A DNA stretch of 64,000 bases from Prevotella sp. (GTDB lineage: Bacteria; Bacteroidota; Bacteroidia; Bacteroidales; Bacteroidaceae): positions 1-64,000 of the forward strand of contig JAFVGZ010000014.1 in NCBI GenBank assembly GCA_017478025.1, written 5' to 3'. Below, one piece after another: positions 42,001-49,993 of this stretch. The notes beneath the pieces were generated by a model. It ran no database searches, was not told the origin of the DNA, and saw nothing but the letters and a program-made list of their open reading frames with translations. How positions within the stretch are numbered: the stretch's first letter is position 1; each line of letters begins with the position of its first letter. The translations under genes and the position numbers were made by a program.

Positions 42001-43570
42001 TCCCCGTCATGTGAGCATTCAGGTCTATATCGCCATTTATCAGAGGTCCATTGACGTTTACATCTGACTTGGCGTACCCGCCGTCATAGCCCAGCGTGCC
42101 GTTGACAATGCCGATATTGTAACCCTTCAGGAAATGATCCACATTGAAATTCGTCAGCCGGGCATTGACCTTCGACTGTTTTGGGTTGCGCATATTATAC
42201 CGTCCTTTGGCATTCACGGTTCCCCCACCCTCTTTCAGCGAGGCACTGAAGGCATAGTCTGCACCTTGGATGTCCACGTCACACTGGGCATTGAAGGCCG
42301 GTATCTTTATGGTATTAGCGGTGCTCTTGTCAAGCATTTTCATGATAAACGAAGTGTTTGATACCCTTGCGTCCGTACGAAGTGAGGCTTTGAAATCAGG
42401 AGAATACGGATTATCCCCCAGCGATTCCAATCCCTCGGCAGAGCCTGACAGGTTGAGCGCTATCACACCGGGAGCATTGACAGCCAGTGTCGGAACAAGA
42501 ATCCTTATTCCTCCCTTCTTCCCGTCTGCCTGTTTTGCAGGAGTGTGCTGCGCCGTTACGGTTCCTTTCACCTGCAGCGGGAAGAGCATCGGCGGTACGT
42601 CAGAGAGTGGCGATGCCACTCCCGCAATGCTCAGGCAGGTCTCAATATCCCTGCGGCTTATCGACGCATCAACGGTAGCATTGAGCGCACCCGCCACGCT
42701 ATCGGCAAAGGCATCCTGATCCATATCCATTTTAGCATACAGAGTGCTGGCCGGCGTACGCAGCGTAGCGTCAACAGAGAGGCGGGCCGAGTCCATCATT
42801 ACGTCTGCGCGCAACGATTTCACATCCAGTCCCCTGCGTTCTTTGAGCGAGCATTGCCTTACACCGACGGTCATCTTGCCGTCCTGAGTCATCTCAAAGG
42901 CGGCTCTGGCGTTCAGGTATCCCGCATCAATCTCCATGCTGTCATTGAGCCACAGGTCAACGCGGCTGTCTGCTATACTGATGTCATCTATCTCTATCCC
43001 CCAGGGCTTGCTCTGCGTCGTATCCTCCGGCACGCTGTCACGCAAGGCTATCAGCAGGTCGCAATGATCCAGCGTAGCCTTAGGAATGAGCACGTTTCTC
43101 CCATTCAGCCCCACCTCTGCTACAGCCCCGCTGGGTGGCGGCACCAGGTGCTTAGGGTTGTCTATTGTCAGTCGGCCCACGGTACCACGTATATACACGG
43201 CATCAATGAAGTTTGACGTGTTCACCTTTGCCCCTAACAACTCCACTGCATTGAGCACCACATCACCGTCTATGAGCGGTCTGAACCTGACATCGCACAC
43301 CACGCGCTGGGCACTGACCAGCGTATCTCTGCGCATCATGACCGAATCCATACCGACACACTTCACACCCTCAAGACTCACATTGAGCGGGAATGCCAGA
43401 CCCACACGGTCTATGGAAACCTCCATCCCCGTTTTCTCTGAAGCTATCCCACACGCCTTATCCACCATCCAATTCTGTATCGGAGGGTAATACAACGCAG
43501 CTACTGCCATTGCAAAGATAATAATCGGCAGCAGAACAATAACAACTATAATGCGTAGCAGATGCTTCAT
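39005..43570 (-). CDS. tamB: TamB-family inner-membrane translocation/assembly protein
   Basis: A 1521-residue AsmA/TamB-like protein. A single N-terminal anchor (LLRIIVVIVLLPIIIFAMAV) is followed by about 1400 residues of repeating beta-strands forming the long hydrophobic groove of the family, and a C-terminal DUF490 region with the typical 'SFGMDNATEMDGTMHTDYTF' and 'NVDVQYRLSE' strands. In other bacteria TamB moves phospholipid or helps insert outer-membrane proteins; the tamL partner follows directly. The C-terminus has an extra low-complexity tail (SISSLQQNTAPSHTTNSPA). A promoter ends at the start codon, suggesting a leaderless message. Confidence 0.88.
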   Translation of the reverse strand: MKHLLRIIVVIVLLPIIIFAMAVAALYYPPIQNWMVDKACGIASEKTGMEVSIDRVGLAFPLNVSLEGVKCVGMDSVMMRRDTLVSAQRVVCDVRFRPLIDGDVVLNAVELLGAKVNTSNFIDAVYIRGTVGRLTIDNPKHLVPPPSGAVAEVGLNGRNVLIPKATLDHCDLLIALRDSVPEDTTQSKPWGIEIDDISIADSRVDLWLNDSMEIDAGYLNARAAFEMTQDGKMTVGVRQCSLKERRGLDVKSLRADVMMDSARLSVDATLRTPASTLYAKMDMDQDAFADSVAGALNATVDASISRRDIETCLSIAGVASPLSDVPPMLFPLQVKGTVTAQHTPAKQADGKKGGIRILVPTLAVNAPGVIALNLSGSAEGLESLGDNPYSPDFKASLRTDARVSNTSFIMKMLDKSTANTIKIPAFNAQCDVDIQGADYAFSASLKEGGGTVNAKGRYNMRNPKQSKVNARLTNFNVDHFLKGYNIGIVNGTLGYDGGYAKSDVNVNGPLINGDIDLNAHMTGKIAQGTVVTNLKSLDLYRLGVVDVPLKMAFNGDIKMQTDLGDYYSISGIVNDINIVDSAGTYTLDNMELDLLTRRDTTAVKASCGDLYCNLNARGGYQWLIGCSDRITRVIKNSIKDYTFNQEELRKVLPQMSLSLNMGEENPLSRIIAYNDIHFDTLHVDMNTSREEGVNAEIDVDGLNAKGYHADNVNIIIESDNDPLSINYRGNIRNGLDDEKKKNLAGQYAFDAYFDGSLLEHGVSVNMCIYDARKQIGLKLGAEATVADNMLNLRLTPQNPIIGYQEFSINDDNYVNLTKGNRVAANVHLRATDGTDILIYSVKPDDEGYDESQRQNITLSLSHFDIGRVARSIPYAPNIEGMMYGDFHFVQEENRSFAISTDMKVQNMSYEDSPIGNVGTELVYIPKEDGTHVVDAELELNGRHIGALNGSYNFENKKVDADFSMDRLPLEMINGFIPQQIVGLSGFADGVLSVHGTSEKPIVDGEIALDSCMLFSLPYGIALRMNNEKIQVQGSHLQLNNIKFYASDNSPLTVNGNIDFANTDHLQLALRATARNFLLIDSKETKHSEAYGKAYINLFCGINGELDKLNVRGRIDLLPATNLFYILKDSPLTADNRLKELVTFTDFSTEEPIIIQRPAEDNLTADMTINVQEGAHIKCWITPDHKNYLDFTGNGNLRLRYNNGESNMMGRFTISEGEMKYSLPIIPLKTFTIAPDSYVEFMGDIMNPRLSITATEDIRASVMLNGVSQICNFKTGVVLSKTLNDMGLEFIISAPENQTVGDELKIMSAEERGKVAVTMLTTGMYLADGNTGNFSMNSALSNFLQAEISNIAGSALRTVDLSFGMDNATEMDGTMHTDYTFKFAKRFWNNRLNISIGGKISTGPDVSGQNKSFFDNVDVQYRLSETANSYVTMFYKRSVYDYLEGYVGRFGAGYMWKKKAQTLKELFLKPAPIASPGLIRYPQGEKRDTSAISSLQQNTAPSHTTNSPAREDIKPSQTSVHE

Positions 43571-43577
43571 GCCCGCG

Positions 43578-43608
43578 CAAAGGTACGATTAAGTTTTGAG
43601 ATACACAA
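43578..43608 (-). promoter_or_regulatory. promoter of tamB-tamL, proximal copy
   Basis: On the minus strand TTG (43606-43608), 20 bases, TACCTTTG (43578-43585). The expected start lies within two or three bases of the tamB ATG. Confidence 0.75.
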
Positions 43609-43664
43609 GAAAAAGTGCTCGCATTTTTTCTTGTACATCCAAAACGGAGTACCTACGACACAGT

Positions 43665-43695
43665 CAAAGGTACGATTAAGTTTTGAGGTATGCAA
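43665..43695 (-). promoter_or_regulatory. second promoter-like copy upstream of tamB
   Basis: On the minus strand TTG (43693-43695), 20 bases, TACCTTTG (43665-43672), 87 bp upstream of the proximal copy. Confidence 0.6.
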
Positions 43696-43780
43696 GAGAA
43701 TAAACTACGCTCCGAACTTGCTCGCCTGAGTACCGCTAAAGATAAGCAACGAGCGAAGAGAGGCCGAAGTCGAGTAAGAC

Positions 43781-43868
43781 GATTACCAAGGGCTGGTAAA
43801 CCGATTACCAACGCTTGGTAACTACATTACCAAGGCTTGGTAACTCATTTACCAACGCTTGGTAATGT
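43781..43868. repeat. 22-bp-period array, four palindromic units
   Basis: Four exact 22-base units start at 43781, 43803, 43825 and 43847; each carries a palindrome of the form TTACCAAGGCTTGGTAA or TTACCAACGCTTGGTAA, the first with one change. Confidence 0.9.
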
Positions 43869-43964
43869 GTCAGAACTACTCCACTCAGGCCCTTCAGAAA
43901 CATGAATGAATTGTCCAAACATCACTACTTTTTTCTATATTTTCACATAAAATGTACCTTTTTC

Positions 43965-43995
43965 TTGTCCATATAAAAAAAAACACTTACCTTTG
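43965..43995 (+). promoter_or_regulatory. promoter of the leu operon
   Basis: TTG (43965-43967), 20 bases, TACCTTTG (43988-43995); leader about 25 bases, too short for a peptide attenuator. Confidence 0.8.
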
Positions 43996-44026
43996 CACGA
44001 CATTTTTCATATATATAATAAGGAAT

Positions 44027-45541
44027 ATGGCAGACAGATTATTTATCTTTGACACCACACTTAGAGATGGTGAACAGGTTCCAGGATGCCAGCTGAACAC
44101 AGTAGAGAAGATTCAGGTAGCAAAACAATTGGAACAGTTGGGAGTTGATGTCATTGAGGCTGGTTTCCCTATCAGCTCTCCTGGCGATTTCAACTCAGTG
44201 ATAGAAATATCAAAGGCCGTCACATGGCCTACTATCTGTGCCCTTACACGCGCCGTGGAGAAGGACATAGACTGTGCTGCCGAAGCCCTACAATACGCAA
44301 AGCACAAGCGCATTCACACAGGTATTGGAACTTCGCCGACACACATCAAGTATAAATTCAACTCTACGCCCGAGGAAATCATTGAGCGTGCTGTGGCTGC
44401 TGTAAAGTACGCCAAGAAGTACGTGGAGGATGTGGAGTTCTATGCCGAGGATGCTGGACGCACAGACAACGAGTACCTTGCACGCGTCATTGACGCCGTG
44501 ACAAAGGCCGGTGCCACCGTGTGCAACATTCCCGACACTACTGGTTTCCGCACTCCATACGAGTACGGAGAGAAGATCAAGTATCTCTATGAGCACGTAG
44601 ATGCCTTTGCAGCAGGCAAGTCAATACTCTCCACCCACTGTCACAACGACCTGGGCATGGCTACCGCCAATACCTGTGCAGGCATTCTGAACGGTGCGCG
44701 TCAGGCTGAGGTGACCATCAACGGTATCGGCGAGCGTGCCGGAAACACATCGCTCGAGGAGATCACGATGATATTCAAGACTCACCCGGACCTGGGCATA
44801 GAGACCAACATCAACACTCAGAAGATATGGCCGACAAGCCGCATGGTGAGCACGCTGATGAATATGCCTGTGCAGCCTAACAAGGCCATTGTGGGCAAGA
44901 ATGCCTTTGCACACTCATCAGGCATTCATCAGGACGGTGTCCTGAAGGATGCATCCACATACGAAATCATGGATCCGAAGGAGGTGGGCATTGATGACAA
45001 CGCTATTGTGCTGACAGCACGCTCAGGACGCGCTGCCCTGAAGCATCGCCTCTCTATTCTCGGCATTGAAATGAAGTCACAGGAGCAGCTGGACACTCTG
45101 TACCAGAAGTTCCTCGAGATGGCCGACAAGAAGAAGCAACTGGGCGATGATGACCTCCTTGTACTCGCCGGAGTTTCAGATACCTCTGAGCAGTTGGTGA
45201 AGATGGAGTCTCTGCAGGTTACATCGGGTAAGGGCGTTACACCTATCGCAGCCATAAAGCTGAGGATAGCCAACGAGGTGTTTGAGGCTGCCGCAACGGG
45301 TAACGGCCCTGTTGACGCCTCTATCAAGGCCCTGAAGCAGATTATACACCGCCAGATGGAGCTGAAAGAGCTGACCATTCAGGCAATCAACAAGGGTAGC
45401 GACGACCTGTGTAAGGTGCATGTACAGGTGGAGCACGAGGGTACAATCTATTACGGATTCGGCTCTAACACCGATATCGTCACAGCTACCGTAGAGGCTT
45501 ACATTGACTGTATCAACAAGTTTAAGGTTGCAAAATTGTAA
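44027..45541 (+). CDS. leuA: 2-isopropylmalate synthase
   Basis: A 504-residue LeuA that condenses acetyl-CoA with 2-ketoisovalerate, the first step of leucine synthesis. The HMGL-type barrel is complete ([16 protein letters not shown] at residues 6-21, VEAGFP-type '[14 protein letters not shown]', the metal site [14 protein letters not shown]) and the '[19 protein letters not shown]' loop follows. The C-terminal regulatory domain (about 380-504) is present, so leucine feedback is likely. The frame extends upstream to 43952, but the promoter at 43965-43995 and the usual [11 protein letters not shown] start select 44027. First gene of the leu operon. Confidence 0.95.
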   Translation: MADRLFIFDTTLRDGEQVPGCQLNTVEKIQVAKQLEQLGVDVIEAGFPISSPGDFNSVIEISKAVTWPTICALTRAVEKDIDCAAEALQYAKHKRIHTGIGTSPTHIKYKFNSTPEEIIERAVAAVKYAKKYVEDVEFYAEDAGRTDNEYLARVIDAVTKAGATVCNIPDTTGFRTPYEYGEKIKYLYEHVDAFAAGKSILSTHCHNDLGMATANTCAGILNGARQAEVTINGIGERAGNTSLEEITMIFKTHPDLGIETNINTQKIWPTSRMVSTLMNMPVQPNKAIVGKNAFAHSSGIHQDGVLKDASTYEIMDPKEVGIDDNAIVLTARSGRAALKHRLSILGIEMKSQEQLDTLYQKFLEMADKKKQLGDDDLLVLAGVSDTSEQLVKMESLQVTSGKGVTPIAAIKLRIANEVFEAAATGNGPVDASIKALKQIIHRQMELKELTIQAINKGSDDLCKVHVQVEHEGTIYYGFGSNTDIVTATVEAYIDCINKFKVAKL

Positions 45542-45581
45542 TCATAATTCTCAATTTTCAATTCTCAATTCCCAATTACTA
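45541..45581. repeat. 7-bp-period repeat (TCAATTT/TCTCAAT family) between leuA and leuC
   Basis: Heptads such as TCAATTT, TCAATTC and CCAATTA end at the leuC ATG. A longer frame from 45504 would translate this as a repeat-like leader, so it is not used. Confidence 0.75.
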
Positions 45582-46973
45582 ATGAACACTCTATTTGACA
45601 AAATCTGGGACTCTCACGTAGTTCAGAACGTGCAGGACGGCCCCACACAGTTATACATAGACCGCCTCTATGCGCATGAGGTTACCAGTCCGCAGGCTTT
45701 TGACACTCTGCGCGACAAAGGACTGAAGGTTTTCCGTCCTGATCATGTCATCGCCATGCCCGACCACAACACCCCATCCGACCAGCAGGAGCGCATTGAC
45801 GACCCTATAGGAAAGAAGCAGGTGGAGACACTGAAGGCAAACTGTGAGGAGTTTGGCATCAAGCATTTCACAATGGGCACCAAGGACAACGGTATCATCC
45901 ATGTGGTAGGTCCTGAGAAGGGTCTCTCTCTGCCGGGCATGACCATCGTCTGCGGCGACTCACACACCTCAACTCACGGTGCAGTGGGAGCGCTGGCAAT
46001 GGGTATCGGTACGTCTGAGGTGGCTCAGGTGCTGGCATCTGAGACCATTCTGCAGTCCAAGCCAAAGTCTATGCGCATCAATATCGAGGGCGAACTGCAG
46101 CCTGGTGTTACAGCCAAGGATGTGGCTCTCTATATCATGGCTCAGATGACGACATCAGGTGCAACGGGCTATGTAGTGGAGTACGCAGGTTCTACCATAC
46201 GCAATATGTCTATGGAAGGCCGTCTCACACTCTCCAATCTCTCTATCGAGATGGGTAGCCGCGCAGGTATCATCGCTCCAGATGAGACAACCTTCGCATA
46301 TCTCAAGGGACGCGAATATGCTCCTAAGGGCGCAGAGTGGGATAAGGCCGTAGAGTACTGGAAGACGCTGAAGTCTGATGACGATGCCGTATTCGACAAG
46401 GAGGTGACCTATAAGGCAGAGGACATTGCGCCTCGCATCACATACGGCACAAACCCGGGTGCAGGTATAGCCGTTGACGGCACCGTGCCTACCCTTGAGA
46501 GCGTTGGCGAGACAGAGGCAGCACAGCTGAAGAGCCAGCTGGAATATATGCAGTTCCAGCCAGGCGAGAAGCTGGAGGGTAAGCCTGTGGATTACGTGTT
46601 CCTCGGAGCATGTACCAACGGACGTATCGAGGACTTCCGCGCATTTGCATCCATCGTAAAGGGCAAGAAGAAGGCTGACAACGTGGTTGCATGGCTCGTA
46701 CCGGGTTCATGGCTCGTTCGTCAGCAGATTATCGACGAGGGAATAGACAAGATTCTCGCTGATGCCGGCTTTGAGCTGCGTCTGCCATCATGCTCTGCAT
46801 GTCTGGCAATGAACCCCGACAAGGTGCCAGCAGGCAAATTAGCCATATCCACATCAAACCGCAACTTCGTAGGTCGTCAGGGTCCTGGTGCGCGCACCGT
46901 ACTTGCATCGCCTCTTACCGTTGCGGCCAGTGCCATCACGGGAGTAATCACAGACCCAAGGACGATGATCTAA
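45582..46973 (+). CDS. leuC: 3-isopropylmalate dehydratase large subunit
   Basis: A 463-residue aconitase-family protein that with LeuD isomerises 2- to 3-isopropylmalate. The chosen start gives [14 protein letters not shown], as in other LeuC proteins. The 4Fe-4S ligands are visible in [14 protein letters not shown] and [12 protein letters not shown]; other family motifs include [19 protein letters not shown] and '[13 protein letters not shown]'. Length is normal. It lies between leuA and leuD in the same direction and should be cytoplasmic. Confidence 0.95.
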   Translation: MNTLFDKIWDSHVVQNVQDGPTQLYIDRLYAHEVTSPQAFDTLRDKGLKVFRPDHVIAMPDHNTPSDQQERIDDPIGKKQVETLKANCEEFGIKHFTMGTKDNGIIHVVGPEKGLSLPGMTIVCGDSHTSTHGAVGALAMGIGTSEVAQVLASETILQSKPKSMRINIEGELQPGVTAKDVALYIMAQMTTSGATGYVVEYAGSTIRNMSMEGRLTLSNLSIEMGSRAGIIAPDETTFAYLKGREYAPKGAEWDKAVEYWKTLKSDDDAVFDKEVTYKAEDIAPRITYGTNPGAGIAVDGTVPTLESVGETEAAQLKSQLEYMQFQPGEKLEGKPVDYVFLGACTNGRIEDFRAFASIVKGKKKADNVVAWLVPGSWLVRQQIIDEGIDKILADAGFELRLPSCSACLAMNPDKVPAGKLAISTSNRNFVGRQGPGARTVLASPLTVAASAITGVITDPRTMI

Positions 46974-47035
46974 CCCCTGCCCCGCCCCGCGGTTTCTCAA
47001 AAGAAGAGCCACCGTGCCCTGCGGTTCTTTGCCGA

Positions 47036-47071
47036 GCAAAGCGTCACCGCTCGGCACTTGTGACGCTTTGC
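47036..47071. other. 12-bp perfect stem between leuC and leuD
   Basis: GCAAAGCGTCAC and GTGACGCTTTGC separated by 12 bases, within a GC-rich spacer (46974-47134) that repeats short CTCCGCAAAG/GCTCGGC words. It could tune the relative level of the two genes; no T run follows. Confidence 0.65.
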
Positions 47072-47134
47072 TCCGCAAAGAAGTGACGAGCGCTCCGCAG
47101 GGATATAACAAGACTAAAAAAAACAGAAAACAAA

Positions 47135-47755
47135 ATGGCTAAAGAAAAATTCAACATAATAAAGTCAACATGTCTGCCAATCAATATTGACAACTGTAAC
47201 ACCGACCTCATTATCCCAGCACGCTATCTGGCTTTCACCACGCGCGATCCCAAGTTCTTTGGCGAGGCGTTCATGCATGACCTGCGATATGATGCCAACG
47301 ACAAGCCCGTTGCCGACTTCGTAATGAACCAGCCACAGTTCTCTGAGGCTCCACGCGAGGGTGTTCACCAGATTATCGTGGGCGGCAAGAACTGGGGCTC
47401 AGGCTCTTCGCGCGAGCATGCAGCATGGGCCATCGCCGGCTATGGAGTGCGCGTTGTCATCAGCTCAAGCTTTGCTGACATTCACCGCAACAACCTCCTC
47501 AACTGCTTTGTGCTCCCTGTCATCGTGACACCGGAGTTCCAGACAGAGCTCTTTGACTCTATCGAGAAAGACCCACAGACCATCGTCACCGTTGACGTGC
47601 CCAACCAGACCGTCACAAACGAGGCTACAGGTCACAGCGAGAAGTTTGAAATCAACTCCTACAAGAAGTACTGTCTTGAGAACGCTCTGGACGATATCGA
47701 CTTCCTGCTCCAGAACAAAGACAAGATCACTGCCTGGGAAGAGGGGAATGCGTAA
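47135..47755 (+). CDS. leuD: 3-isopropylmalate dehydratase small subunit
   Basis: A 206-residue LeuD, the swivel-domain partner of LeuC. The hallmark VGGKNWGSGSSREHAAWAI motif is at about residues 84-102, followed by 'VVISSSFADIHRNNLLNCFV'; the N-terminal LPINIDNCNTDLIIPARYL matches the family's substrate-binding loop. Length is normal for bacterial LeuD. Together LeuC and LeuD form one enzyme; the spacer between their genes holds a hairpin. Confidence 0.95.
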   Translation: MAKEKFNIIKSTCLPINIDNCNTDLIIPARYLAFTTRDPKFFGEAFMHDLRYDANDKPVADFVMNQPQFSEAPREGVHQIIVGGKNWGSGSSREHAAWAIAGYGVRVVISSSFADIHRNNLLNCFVLPVIVTPEFQTELFDSIEKDPQTIVTVDVPNQTVTNEATGHSEKFEINSYKKYCLENALDDIDFLLQNKDKITAWEEGNA

Positions 47756-48090
47756 TTCATAATGTACAATTTACCATGTACAATGTACAATTTACCATGT
47801 ACAATGTACAATTTGGCTGGCGCGATTAGGACTCAAAGGTCTAAATGTCCCAAAGGAAACAGAAAATTGTACATTGGACTCCGAGCTTTGCTCGCCTGAG
47901 CACCTACGGAGCGCAAGAAATTGTACATTGTAAATTGTAAATGGTAATTGTACATTGGACTCCGAGCTTTGCTCGCCTGAGCACCTACGGAGCGCAAGAA
48001 ATTGTACATGGTAAATTGTACATGGTAAATTGTACATGGTAATTGTACATTGTACATTGTACATTGTAAATGGTAAATGGTAAATTGTAC
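47753..48090. repeat. large TGTACAA heptad array with two 45-bp cassettes
   Basis: Over 330 bases of TGTACAA/TTTACCA/TGGTAAA heptads between leuD and the next gene, interrupted by two identical 45-bp cassettes at 47876-47920 and 47957-48001. Each cassette starts GGACTCCGAGCTTTGCTCGC and contains the hairpin TGCTC-GCCT-GAGCA inside CTCCG..CGGAG. Confidence 0.9.
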
Positions 48091-49692
48091 ATGACAAAGA
48101 TGAATGTCGAAATAATGGACTGCACGCTACGTGATGGCGAACAGACCAACGGAGTTTCTTTCCTGCCTCACGAGAAATTGGGCATCGCACGCTTGTTGCT
48201 GCGCGATGTGCATGTGGATCGCATTGAGGTAGCCTCGGCGCGCGTCTCTGATGGCGAGAAGGATGCTGTCAGCATGATTTGTCGGTATGCACGCAGTCTT
48301 GAGACTTCTACAGATACACCAATACCCAATGCTTCAGAGAAAGTCGAAGTGCTGGGATTTGTTGACGGTGGCAAATCAATAGAATGGATTCTGCAATGCG
48401 GCGGCAAGGTTATCAACCTGCTGACAAAAGGCTCCGAAAACCACTGTCGTCACCAGCTGTCCAAGACCCCCGACGAGCATATCTCAGATATAAAGGAGAA
48501 CGTCAGGCTGGCTCAGAAGCGCGGCCTGACCGTCAATGTGTATCTGGAGGACTGGAGCAATGGCATGAAGGACTCTCCGGAGTATGTCTATCACATGCTC
48601 TCATCGCTTCAGGGATTAGGCATAAAGCGCTTCATGCTGCCCGACACCTTAGGCATCCTGACCCCAAAGGAGACAGCGGCATTCTTCCAGGATATCACCA
48701 GTCGCTATCCCGACATCCACTTTGACTTCCACGCCCACAACGACTATGACCTCGCGGTGGGCAACACCCTGGCTGCCGTTCGCAATGGCGCACGTGGCGT
48801 GCATGTGACAATCAACGGTCTCGGCGAGCGTTGCGGCAACGCGCCCCTTGCCAGTGTGCAGGCCGTATTGCACGACCATCTCGGCATCAACACATCCATT
48901 GTGGAGGAGATGCTCGGCGAAGCATCACGCACAGTAGAAGGCTATAGCGGCATCGCCATAGCGCCAAACCAGCCCATTGTGGGTGACAATGTGTTTACAC
49001 AGGTTGCCGGCGTACATGCCGATGGTGACAACAAGCACAACCTCTACTGCAATGCCCTGGCACCTGAGCGCTTCGGACGCAAGCGTGAGTATGCCTTGGG
49101 AAAGAATTCCGGCAAGGCAAACATTGAGAAGAACCTCAAGGAGCTGGGCCTGGACCTCACGCCTGAGCAGACAAAGAAGGTTACGGCACGCATCACAGAG
49201 TTGGGCGACCGTAAGGCTCTCGTCACGCAGGATGACCTGCCTTACATCGTTGCCGACGTGCTGAAGCACTCTGCTCCTGAAGACCGCGTGCGTCTGAAGG
49301 GCTACATGGTGTCCCTGTCCTACGGTCTGAAGCCCCATGCCTGCGTCAAGATTGACATTGACGGCAAGCGCTTTGAGGCTGACAGCAGCGGTGATGGACA
49401 GTATGATGCCTTTGTAAAGGCGCTGCGTCACATCTACAAGGTGACGCTCGGACGCACCTTCCCCATGCTTGAGAACTATGCTGTCAGCATACCCCCGGGA
49501 GGTCGTACCGATGCGTTGGTGCAGACTCAGATTACATGGAGAATGAAGGACGGACGTCTGTTGCGCTCACGCGCGCTGGATGCCGACCAGACCGAAGCGG
49601 CTATCAAGGCAACAATAAAGATGCTGAACCAGATAGAACCCGAATTCCCCAAGGTGTCAACACAAGACGAGGAAAGCGAAACCACAGAATAA
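48091..49692 (+). CDS. LeuA/CimA-family acyl-transfer synthase
   Basis: A 533-residue second member of the 2-isopropylmalate/homocitrate/citramalate synthase family. The barrel is intact (MDCTLRDGEQTNGVSF, 'FMLPDTLGILTPKE', metal site DFHAHNDYDLAVGN, 'VTINGLGERCGNAPLASVQA'), and a C-terminal LeuA-like regulatory domain follows (about 390-510). It is only distantly similar to leuA in the same operon. Candidate reactions are citramalate synthesis, which would feed isoleucine synthesis from pyruvate, or a second isopropylmalate synthase. Start at ATG 48091, with 48100 as alternative; both lie at the end of the heptad array. Confidence 0.85.
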   Translation: MTKMNVEIMDCTLRDGEQTNGVSFLPHEKLGIARLLLRDVHVDRIEVASARVSDGEKDAVSMICRYARSLETSTDTPIPNASEKVEVLGFVDGGKSIEWILQCGGKVINLLTKGSENHCRHQLSKTPDEHISDIKENVRLAQKRGLTVNVYLEDWSNGMKDSPEYVYHMLSSLQGLGIKRFMLPDTLGILTPKETAAFFQDITSRYPDIHFDFHAHNDYDLAVGNTLAAVRNGARGVHVTINGLGERCGNAPLASVQAVLHDHLGINTSIVEEMLGEASRTVEGYSGIAIAPNQPIVGDNVFTQVAGVHADGDNKHNLYCNALAPERFGRKREYALGKNSGKANIEKNLKELGLDLTPEQTKKVTARITELGDRKALVTQDDLPYIVADVLKHSAPEDRVRLKGYMVSLSYGLKPHACVKIDIDGKRFEADSSGDGQYDAFVKALRHIYKVTLGRTFPMLENYAVSIPPGGRTDALVQTQITWRMKDGRLLRSRALDADQTEAAIKATIKMLNQIEPEFPKVSTQDEESETTE

Positions 49693-49718
49693 CAAACAGA
49701 CAAACCATATCAGCAAAA

Positions 49719-49751
49719 AGCAGGTTCCACACTAGGAGCCTGCTTTTTTTT
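49719..49751 (+). terminator. intrinsic terminator of the leu operon
   Basis: AGCAGGTTCC and GGAGCCTGCT form a 10-bp stem (one G-T pair) with a 6-base loop followed by eight T. Confidence 0.93.
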
Positions 49752-49924
49752 GTGCTAGAAATGACTGTATAATCCCCCCTGAGCGGTATAAGCCCATGCA
49801 AAGAACATGCTAACAATCCGCATGGCCAATTATTATTAGTTCCTGATTCAGAACGAGAAAATAAGGCGTATAGCTCATTTTGCAGTGAAATATGAAAAAC
49901 ACCGTCCGGACTGTCGTAGATGGC

Positions 49925-49993
49925 TGAGCAATTCTTCACTCTTCACTTTTCACTCTTCACTCTTCACTCTTCACTTTTCACTCTTCACTCTTC
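49925..49993. repeat. TTCACTC heptad array at the pectate lyase 3' end
   Basis: Long run of TTCTTCACTCTTCACTTTTC heptads; its last unit supplies the stop codon and last two Glu codons of the minus-strand lyase gene. Confidence 0.9.

Larger units (their letters stand above)
43575..43735. repeat. promoter-carrying repeat, copies B and C in tandem
   Basis: Copy B (43575-43662) matches copy A upstream of hppA, including the internal stem and the CGGAGTACCTACGAC end. Copy C (43664-43735) repeats the first 40 bp, including CAAAGGTACGATTAAGTTTT, and then carries GCTCCGAACTTGCTCGCCTG, related to the 45-bp cassette at 47.9 and 52.1 kb. Confidence 0.75.

Noticed and set aside
47753-48090. CRISPR or transposon end
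   Set aside because: Heptad tandem repeat with embedded 45-bp hairpin; no spacer pattern, no transposase and no target duplication.
49604-49939. 111-aa minus-strand frame after the leu operon
   Set aside because: Crosses the leu terminator and the end of the second synthase gene; no motif or start signal.
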